Shown here: piece after piece, positions 57,681-64,000 of the stretch
Position numbering within the stretch: the first letter of the stretch is position 1
How the letters are laid out: each line of letters begins with the position of its first letter
Source: Oscillospiraceae bacterium
Lineage (GTDB): Bacteria; Bacillota; Clostridia; Oscillospirales; Ruminococcaceae
Length of the DNA: 64,000 nt
Assembly (NCBI GenBank): GCA_017415165.1
Contig: JAFQIY010000035.1
Span: 1-64,000, forward strand
Reading direction: 5' to 3'
The notes under the pieces: generated by a model
What the model was told of the DNA's origin: nothing
Seen by the model: the letters and a program-made list of their open reading frames with translations, nothing else
Databases searched by the model: none
Program-made: the position numbers and the translations under genes

Positions 57681-60600
57681 TCTCCCTCATAATCTTTATG
57701 ACTTCCTGCATCAGTTCAACGGGCTTCTCACCTTTCATTTTAACGGCAATATACGGCTTGTCACCTGCTCCGTTAACCGTGACACGGTTCTTGAAGGACG
57801 TAGTAAGTGCATTAATCTGCGACATTTCCGCCATTTTCAGATAGAAGTACATTATGCCGTTTTTCTGAGAGATTTCTGTAATTGTCAAATCGCTTGCCAT
57901 ATTTCTCACAAGCGCAACATTGATAAGTCCCTGGATTGCTTTCGGAGGGTCGCCGTAGCGGTCGATAAGCTCGTCAAGCAAATCCATACTGTCCTCGTTT
58001 GTACGGAGTGCTGCAATTTTACGGTACATATCAAGTCTGCCTGCAAGGCTTTCAATATAATTTTCGGGAATATGCGCTTCAACCTGAATGTCAATCAGAC
58101 AATCCTCAGGCTTCGGCGGCGGTGCTTCGCCCTTTTCCTCGGCAATTGCCTCGCCTAACAGCTGTAAATACATATCGTAGCCGACAGCCTCCATATGCCC
58201 GTGCTGCTTGCCGCCGAGGATTGAACCTGCTCCACGGATTTCAAGGTCACGCAGGGCAATTCTGAAACCGCTGCCGAACTGTGTAAACTCACGGATTGCA
58301 TCAAGTCGGCGTGTGGCAATTTCGGTAAGGGACTTGCCCCGTCTGAATGTGAAATAGGCAAATGCACGTCGGTTTGAACGTCCCACACGTCCACGAAGCT
58401 GATATAATTGCGACAGACCGAGATTGTCTGCGTCCTCGATAATAAGCGTGTTTACGTTGGGCACGTCAACGCCCGTTTCAATAAGCGTCGTGCAGACGAG
58501 AATATCAATCTCGTGCTCGATAAGCTGACGCCAGATTTCGGAAAGCTTTTCCTCGCCAATCTGACCGTGGGCAATACCAATTCTTGCATCGGGGACAAGC
58601 TCCTGAATTTTTGAAGCGCACAGGTCAATGCTGTCGATACGGTTGTGGATATAGTAAACCTGACCGCCGCGGCGAAGCTCCTTCGTAATCGCCTGAGCAA
58701 TAACACCCATATTATGCTCGATAACGTAGGTCTGCACTGGATGACGGTCGATAGGCGGCTCCTCGATAACGCTCATATCACGGATACCGCTCATTGCCAT
58801 ATTAAGGGTACGGGGGATAGGTGTTGCCGAAAGGGTCAGCACGTCAACTCCTGCGAAGGCTTCCTTGAAGCGCTCCTTGTGGGCAACGCCGAAACGCTGC
58901 TCCTCGTCGATGATTACCAGACCAAGATTGAGGAATTTTACGTCCTTCTGCACAAGTCTGTGCGTGCCGATAATCATATCAATTTCGCCGCGTTTAAGCT
59001 GACGGAGAATTTCCTCCTGCTGTTTCGGTGTACGGAAACGGGACAGCAGCTCAACCTTCATCGGGAAGTGCTCAAAGCGTTTCAGCGCCGTCTGATAGTG
59101 CTGCCACGCAAGAACAGTTGTAGGTGCAAGAATTGCGCACTGTTTGCTGTCCTCCATACACTTGAATGCCGCACGGAAAGCAACCTCAGTCTTGCCGAAG
59201 CCGACGTCACCGCAGAGAAGTCTGTCCATAGGGATAGGCTTCTGCATATCCTCCTTGATTTCCTGAATTGAGCGAAGCTGGTCGTCCGTTTCGGAGTATG
59301 GGAAACGTGCCTCAAAGTCGTGCTGCCAATCGTCGTCCTCGGAGAAGGCAAAGCCCTGTGTCTGACTTCTCTTTGCGTAAAGCTTGATAAGCTCGTCAGC
59401 CATATCCTTGACAGCCTTTTTGACACGGCTTCTTGTTTTCTGCCACTCCATTGAGGAAAGCTTGTTAAGCTTAACCGAGCCGTTGTCCCTCGGACCAATA
59501 TATTTCGACACCATATCAAGCTGGTTTACAGGCACATAAAGCACGTCTGTACCTGCGTACTGAATGGTGATGTAATCCTTTGTGATGCCCTCCATTTCAA
59601 GCTTGCGTATACCCACAAACTTGCCGATACCGTGTAAAGCGTGCACCACAAGGTCGCCCTGCACAATGTCGGAAAGGGACTTGATTTCCTCGCCCTTTTT
59701 GGCTTTTTTGAACTTCTTTTTGGAATTTGCCGCACGAGCCTGCGTGATAAGCACGGTCTTTATGTCGGGGTAATCATAGCCTGAGCTTACGCAGCCTGTT
59801 GTCAGCAGGACGTGTCCCTTAGCAAGTGCTGATTTTTCCGTCATAACCGAGCAGGAAATGCCCTCATCCTGCAAGTCCTTTGCAATAATCGGCAATGTCT
59901 TTTCCGAGCCTGCCATAACGATTGCGGAGTAGCCATTTCCGCAGTAGGACTGCAAATCCTCGATAAGCTGACGGATTTCGCCGCCCCAGGGTGCTGTCTG
60001 ATTTGCGGTAACGGAAATAAGCTTCTTGAAGCGCAAATCTGCACCACGGAGAAACGTGTCAAAGTGGAGCACGGGGAAGTGACAGGCCTTTGAGTAAATC
60101 TCCCCGAAGTCAAGCAGGTAGCCCTCCATACCCTTGCAGAGCTCACCTGTTTCAAGGAGCATTTTCAAGTCCTCGGCGTGATGCTTCATAACGCTTGCGG
60201 ACTTGTCAAGGCAGTTTGCGTACTCGCAGAAAATTACAGGACTTGCCCCGTCAAGATAATCGAAAATCGTTTCCGTCTTTTCGTAGGCAAAAGGCAGATA
60301 CTTGTCGATATTGCCAAGCTCCAGACCCGTATTTACACGGTCGATATCCTTTGCAAGAGCGTTGCGGACAATTTCGGTGCGCTTGCCCCTTGCCGATGAG
60401 GAAAGCTTTTCGATAACAGATTTGAGGTGCTCAGCGTCGTCAAAAAGAGTTTCCATTGCAGGGGAAATCTCTACGCTGTCAAGCAATTTCTCGTTGCGTC
60501 GCTGAGTTTCGATATCAAAGTTTGCAATTGAGTCAATCTCGTCGCCCCAAAGCTCAATACGGACAGGCTGTGCACTTCCTACAGGGAAAACGTCTGCAAT

Positions 60601-61134
60601 TGCACCACGGACAGCAAACTGACTCACACCCTCGACCTTGTCGCAGCGTGTATAGCCTGCCGCAATTAGCCGACGTGTAAAGCCATCAAGCTTTACCTCG
60701 TTGCTGCTTTCAAGGGTAATCGTCCTCGATTTCAGAATTTCACAGGGCAAGGTTGCCTGCATAACCGCCTCAGCCGAAGCACAGACAAAAATCTTCTCGC
60801 CCCGTGCAAGTCTGCTCAGTACGCCGAGTCTTGCGTGCTCATATTCACGGGACACGGTTTCAACGGCTGTGAAAGTGAAATCCTTAGCGGGGTAGGTGTA
60901 CGCGCACACCTCGCCGCACATTGCATTCAAATCCTCAGCAAGCTTTGAAGCCGCCGCTTCCGTGTCGAAAATCATCAGCACAGGTGCGTCCGCAAGCAAG
61001 CCGAGAGCAAACTGCGCCTTGTGAATTGCCGAAACACCCGAAACGGAAACAGGGGTGTGCCCGAATTTCACCGCTTCAAGCATATCACGGTACGGCGTAA
61101 AATTTTCTATTGCAGATTTAAAGATAGTTGACAT
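57670..61134 (-). CDS. mfd: transcription-repair coupling factor Mfd
   Basis: 1154 residues from ATG 61134 (GAGGG upstream). UvrB-like N-terminal module (YTRCDKVEGVSQFAVRGAIADVFPVG), CarD-like RNA polymerase interaction domain (GDLVVHALHGIGKFVGI...), a helicase core with Walker A CGDVGFGKTEVA, DEEQ box IIDEEQRFGVAHKE, SATPIPRTLN and QLRGRVGRSNRRAF, and a C-terminal regulatory domain. It removes stalled RNA polymerase and recruits UvrA for repair. The last codons come from repeat B5. Neighbours pth, as in many Firmicutes. Confidence 0.95.
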   Translation of the reverse strand: MSTIFKSAIENFTPYRDMLEAVKFGHTPVSVSGVSAIHKAQFALGLLADAPVLMIFDTEAAASKLAEDLNAMCGEVCAYTYPAKDFTFTAVETVSREYEHARLGVLSRLARGEKIFVCASAEAVMQATLPCEILKSRTITLESSNEVKLDGFTRRLIAAGYTRCDKVEGVSQFAVRGAIADVFPVGSAQPVRIELWGDEIDSIANFDIETQRRNEKLLDSVEISPAMETLFDDAEHLKSVIEKLSSSARGKRTEIVRNALAKDIDRVNTGLELGNIDKYLPFAYEKTETIFDYLDGASPVIFCEYANCLDKSASVMKHHAEDLKMLLETGELCKGMEGYLLDFGEIYSKACHFPVLHFDTFLRGADLRFKKLISVTANQTAPWGGEIRQLIEDLQSYCGNGYSAIVMAGSEKTLPIIAKDLQDEGISCSVMTEKSALAKGHVLLTTGCVSSGYDYPDIKTVLITQARAANSKKKFKKAKKGEEIKSLSDIVQGDLVVHALHGIGKFVGIRKLEMEGITKDYITIQYAGTDVLYVPVNQLDMVSKYIGPRDNGSVKLNKLSSMEWQKTRSRVKKAVKDMADELIKLYAKRSQTQGFAFSEDDDWQHDFEARFPYSETDDQLRSIQEIKEDMQKPIPMDRLLCGDVGFGKTEVAFRAAFKCMEDSKQCAILAPTTVLAWQHYQTALKRFEHFPMKVELLSRFRTPKQQEEILRQLKRGEIDMIIGTHRLVQKDVKFLNLGLVIIDEEQRFGVAHKERFKEAFAGVDVLTLSATPIPRTLNMAMSGIRDMSVIEEPPIDRHPVQTYVIEHNMGVIAQAITKELRRGGQVYYIHNRIDSIDLCASKIQELVPDARIGIAHGQIGEEKLSEIWRQLIEHEIDILVCTTLIETGVDVPNVNTLIIEDADNLGLSQLYQLRGRVGRSNRRAFAYFTFRRGKSLTEIATRRLDAIREFTQFGSGFRIALRDLEIRGAGSILGGKQHGHMEAVGYDMYLQLLGEAIAEEKGEAPPPKPEDCLIDIQVEAHIPENYIESLAGRLDMYRKIAALRTNEDSMDLLDELIDRYGDPPKAIQGLINVALVRNMASDLTITEISQKNGIMYFYLKMAEMSQINALTTSFKNRVTVNGAGDKPYIAVKMKGEKPVELMQEVIKIMRENKL

Positions 61135-61151
61135 AAAAATACCCTCGGTTC

Positions 61152-61187
61152 TAATGCGCAATTCGTAATTCGTAATGCGTAATTATT
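61152..61187. repeat. family C repeat, copy 3
   Basis: TAATGCGCAATTCGTAATTCG then TAATGCGTAATTATT. Its end includes the DUF3781 stop codon (61183-61185). Faces copy 4 in inverted orientation across that gene. Confidence 0.8.
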
Positions 61188-61419
61188 TTTTGTGTGCTGT
61201 AATAATCGTGTAGCTATGAGCATTTACGGTTATTATACAGCCTTGTGATTTTGCGTACCAGTTTTTGCCCTTGCGTTCGATAACCGTATTGCAATCAAGA
61301 ATTATTTTTTTGCACCACTGCACAACATCATCAACATCAATTGACAAATTACGCTTAATACGCTTAACACCCATTTCAGTAGTATGAAGCTTATCAGCAT
61401 TCAAAATCAAATCATTCAT
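61183..61419 (-). CDS. DUF3781 family protein
   Basis: 78 residues. Family pattern: ADKLHTTEMGVKRIKRNL, DVDDVVQWCKKII, KGKNWYAKSQG and ITVNAHSYTIITAHK. Small alpha-beta protein of unknown function; often found in accessory regions. Enclosed by an inverted pair of family C repeats, one of which supplies its stop codon. Confidence 0.85.
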   Translation of the reverse strand: MNDLILNADKLHTTEMGVKRIKRNLSIDVDDVVQWCKKIILDCNTVIERKGKNWYAKSQGCIITVNAHSYTIITAHKK

Positions 61420-61454
61420 TATAATCTCCCATAACCAAATGCAAAGCGTTCGGT

Positions 61455-61490
61455 TTAATTACGAATTACGCATTGCGCATTACGAATTAT
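61455..61490. repeat. family C repeat, copy 4
   Basis: TTAATTACGAATTACGCATTG, CGCATTACGAATTAT. The pth stop codon (61480-61482) and last Asn-Ser codons lie in it. Confidence 0.8.
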
Positions 61491-62109
61491 ACAAGTTCAT
61501 CGCCTCATCGGTCTTGCCCTTGACCATAAGTTCAACCGAAGCAACCGCCTTGTCTGTGCCCTCGTTCATCTTTTCCATTTCTTCCTTTGTGAAGTGGGAC
61601 AGCACCCAGTCAGCAAGATTGTAATCCTTGTGGGGCTTCTTACCGACACCAATTTTTACACGGGGAAAATTGTCAAATCCCGTAAGATAAATAATGGACT
61701 TGATACCGTTGTGACCACCGTCCGAGCCTTTGCGGCGGATACGGATAAAGGACGGTTCAAGGCTGATATCGTCATAGCAGACGATAACCTTTTCGATGGG
61801 AATTTTGTAGAAATTCATCGCCTCAACAACCGCCTCGCCGCTGTTGTTCATAAAGGTTGTAGGCTTCATCAGCAGGCAGGGTACACCATTCACAACAGCG
61901 TCAGCAGTATTTGACTTGAAACGAAGCTTTTTTATCTGCACGCCGCACTTTTCAGCAAGCTTGTCAATTGCCATAAAACCTGCGTTGTGACGTGTACCGT
62001 CGTACTTTTCGCCGATGTTGCCGAGACCAACAATAAGGAACTCAGGCTTTGTGCCGACGGGGGCTTCCTTTTCCTTGCTTATCTGATTGAAAATATCGAA
62101 AATGCTCAT
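61480..62109 (-). CDS. pth: peptidyl-tRNA hydrolase
   Basis: 209 residues from ATG 62109, allowing a short N-terminal extension of about 30 residues before the fold starts (FLIVGLGNIGEKYDGTRHNAGF with the catalytic His). Other landmarks are KPTTFMNNSGEAV, VCYDDISLEP (Asp) and RRKGSDGGHNGIKSI. It frees tRNA from peptidyl-tRNA that drops off ribosomes. Adjacent to mfd, the typical order. Its last codons come from repeat C4. Confidence 0.93.
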   Translation of the reverse strand: MSIFDIFNQISKEKEAPVGTKPEFLIVGLGNIGEKYDGTRHNAGFMAIDKLAEKCGVQIKKLRFKSNTADAVVNGVPCLLMKPTTFMNNSGEAVVEAMNFYKIPIEKVIVCYDDISLEPSFIRIRRKGSDGGHNGIKSIIYLTGFDNFPRVKIGVGKKPHKDYNLADWVLSHFTKEEMEKMNEGTDKAVASVELMVKGKTDEAMNLYNS

Positions 62110-62289
62110 TTTATTGTTCCTTTCAAGAGTTGTAGAATTCATTGTTTATTTAAAAGCTTTATAACCGCAATCATAATAATGATACCATTTTCCTGCCCCT
62201 ATGTCAATTTTATTTTGTAAATATCAGGCTGTAGAATGTATTCTGCAAAAATATTGTCAATAAAACGTTAATTATTTTTACATATACTA

Positions 62290-62318
62290 TTGGCAAATTC
62301 GTTTAAATATGTTATACT
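62290..62318 (+). promoter_or_regulatory. promoter of the CHASE2 cyclase gene
   Basis: TTGGCA (62290-62295), 17-base spacer, TATACT (62313-62318), about 45 bases before the ATG at 62366. Confidence 0.65.
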
Positions 62319-62365
62319 ATACATATATTTGCGGAATTTTATAAATTTTACAAGGGGTTGCTGAT

Positions 62366-64000
62366 ATGGGCAAAACACTCAGATATTCTGTTATCGCAAT
62401 CGGCACGGCAATCGGCTTTCTGTGCGGATTTTTCAATATATTCGGCGTTGCTGACAAGTCCTTTGAGGACATTTTTTACCACAGACCCGACACTGTTGAC
62501 AATAAAATAAAGATAATTAAAATTGATGATAAGACTATGAATGTGCTTGGTGAATACGCTGACTGGGACAGGTCTGTTTACGCTGACCTTATGGAAGTCC
62601 TCTGCGTTTCGGAGGACGTGCGCCCTGCGGTAATCGGCTTTGATATCCTGTTTACAGCTGACAACGGCGATGAGGCTGACAAGCGCTTTGCTGAGCTTTG
62701 TGCCGAAAACGGAAACGTTGTGACGGGCTTCAGCTATGTTTTCAAAAAGGAGCTTTACTCCGACGAAAAGGGCAGACTTGTTGAAAACGCTATGGCAATT
62801 GATGAAAGGGTTATGCCGTACCCTGCCCTTGCTGAGGCAACCGAGCAAGGCTTCGTAAACACCCTTATGGACGAAAAAGACGGAATAATCCGAAGCACCT
62901 TCGTTTACCTTGATGAAAACGGAACAAAAAATAAAAGCCTTGTTTCCGCAATTTACGAAAAATATATGGCTTTCCTTGGAAAAGAAGTAGTGTACCCTAC
63001 GGATGCAGGCGCTTTCAGCTTCCGCTACAGCAGCGGTGTTTCCGAGTACGAAAATATTTCCCTTATTGATGTTCTGGACGGAACAATTCCTCCTCAGGCA
63101 TTCGATAACTGCGTTGTGCTTGTGGGTGCTTATGCGGCGGGAATGATGGACGCTTACTATGTTCCTGTTGACAGGGGTCAGCAGATGTACGGCGTTGAAA
63201 TTCACGCAAACGCACTTCAGGCAATTATGGAGGGCAAGACTCTTACTGCTGTTCCTAACTGGGTAAACGGATTGATTACTGCGGCGGTTGCTGCGCTTCT
63301 TATCCTTATCTGTGAAAAGCTCAGCGTGGTAAAGGTTGTTCTTGTTTGCATTGTTACCATTGCGGCAAAGCTTTTTGCAGGATATCTGCTGTTCGGTGCA
63401 GGCTACAGCTGGGATAATCTTTCTGCCGTGCTAATGGCGGCAGTTATCGGCATATATTTTGTTGCACTTCATTATTACCGCGCAAGAGCCGCAAAGCTGA
63501 GCATTGAAAAGGCTTTCAGCAAGTACGTTGCCCCTCAGGTTGTAAAGGAAATCGCCAAGAACGGCACCTACGAGCTTAAACTCGGCGGCGAAAACAGAAA
63601 TATTGCCTGCCTTTTTGTTGACATCAGAGGCTTTACTCCTCTTTCGGAAAGCCTTGAACCTGAACAGGTCGTTGACATTCTCAACAGCTATCTTGAGCTT
63701 ACTACAAGCTGTATTTTCCGTCACGGCGGTACTCTTGACAAGTTTATCGGTGACGCTACAATGGCGGTGTTCAATGCTCCGTTTGACACTGACGATTATG
63801 TTTACAAGGCGGTGCTTGCGGCGTGGGACATTGTTCAGGGCGGCAACAGGATTGAAGAACAGTTCGTTGAACGCTACGGAAAGCACGTCGGCTTCGGTGT
63901 GGGCGTAAACTGCGGACCTGCGGTCGTGGGAAACATCGGCTGTGACTTCCGTATGGATTACACCGCAATCGGAGATACTGTAAATACTGCGGCACGTCTT
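62366..64000 (+). CDS. CHASE2-domain class III adenylate/guanylate cyclase (partial at right edge)
   Basis: 545 codons are open from ATG 62366 (AAGGGG upstream) to the window end. Membrane segment 1 at about 8-27, then an extracellular CHASE2 domain (DKIKIIKIDDKTM-like start, RPAVIGFDILF, VVLVGAYAAGMMDAYYVP), three membrane segments (about 292-385), and from about residue 410 a class III cyclase domain. The cyclase has RNIACLFVDIRGFTPLSE, GTLDKFIGDATMAVF and DYTAIGDTVNTAARL, keeping the metal-binding Asp pair and Lys/Asp base-selecting residues of adenylate cyclases. It should make cAMP in response to an external signal. Confidence 0.9.
   Translation, partial: MGKTLRYSVIAIGTAIGFLCGFFNIFGVADKSFEDIFYHRPDTVDNKIKIIKIDDKTMNVLGEYADWDRSVYADLMEVLCVSEDVRPAVIGFDILFTADNGDEADKRFAELCAENGNVVTGFSYVFKKELYSDEKGRLVENAMAIDERVMPYPALAEATEQGFVNTLMDEKDGIIRSTFVYLDENGTKNKSLVSAIYEKYMAFLGKEVVYPTDAGAFSFRYSSGVSEYENISLIDVLDGTIPPQAFDNCVVLVGAYAAGMMDAYYVPVDRGQQMYGVEIHANALQAIMEGKTLTAVPNWVNGLITAAVAALLILICEKLSVVKVVLVCIVTIAAKLFAGYLLFGAGYSWDNLSAVLMAAVIGIYFVALHYYRARAAKLSIEKAFSKYVAPQVVKEIAKNGTYELKLGGENRNIACLFVDIRGFTPLSESLEPEQVVDILNSYLELTTSCIFRHGGTLDKFIGDATMAVFNAPFDTDDYVYKAVLAAWDIVQGGNRIEEQFVERYGKHVGFGVGVNCGPAVVGNIGCDFRMDYTAIGDTVNTAARL

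Noticed and set aside
62348..63205. 285-codon minus-strand ORF at the right edge
   Set aside because: Shadow of the CHASE2 cyclase gene, which has promoter, ribosome site and recognised domains.

Overview
The window looks like a chromosomal segment of an anaerobic, fibre-using Firmicute, most like the Ruminococcus/Oscillospiraceae group. Evidence for this is the GH94 cellobiose phosphorylase, a GH9 enzyme without a signal peptide, a GH3 lipoprotein and three SGNH esterases; the Gram-positive lipoprotein signals; strong AGGAGG-type ribosome sites with several TTG starts; the dipicolinate synthase pair of endospore formers; and meso-DAP dehydrogenase. The assignment is an inference from gene content. 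No tRNA, rRNA, CRISPR array or phage module was seen.

Layout. 0-0.6 kb: the tail of a probable serine recombinase, so a mobile element ends just inside the left edge. 0.6-11.6 kb: a lipoprotein, ddh, two paralogous membrane proteins, an XRE/AbrB regulator with an ABC exporter, and a large fibronectin-III surface protein. 11.6-15.9 kb: sfsA with a tiny overlapping gene, an autoregulated XRE/GyrI-like regulator, and a run of GNAT acetyltransferases. 16-25 kb: a Na+/solute symporter, an ECF sigma factor with a membrane beta-propeller protein, PadR with two DUF2812 proteins, and recG under a palindromic operator. 25-30 kb: cellulose-related genes (CE2-like esterase, GH9, SGNH lipoprotein). 30-33 kb: a metal-responsive arsR-methyltransferase-cadA operon. 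33-38 kb: CPBP protein, a TadA-GNAT fusion, small genes and uvrC. 38-47.7 kb: an EAL protein, dpaAB with a SigK-like promoter, rnr and secG, then an operon with HD-GYP and NUDIX proteins. 47.7-56 kb: a chemoreceptor, cellobiose phosphorylase, GH3, an SGNH lipoprotein and a phosphodiesterase. 56-62 kb: a small-protein operon, mfd, a DUF3781 gene and pth. 62.4-64 kb: a CHASE2-adenylate cyclase that runs off the right edge.

The genes suggest deacetylation and cutting of plant polysaccharide outside the cell, phosphorolysis of imported cellobiose inside, and signalling by c-di-GMP (EAL, HD-GYP), cAMP (CHASE2 cyclase) and chemotaxis.

The most unusual feature is the density of small non-coding repeats. 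Family A is about 179 bp when full length (six copies). It carries terminal hairpins, and in two cases it is bracketed by near-identical terminator hairpins. Family B is about 127 bp (five copies) with palindromic AT-rich ends and a conserved loop. Family C is 35-95 bp (four copies). One further foldback lies upstream of the sigma factor. Several B and C copies touch a gene end so closely that the repeat supplies the stop codon (recG, GH3, mfd, DUF3781, pth).
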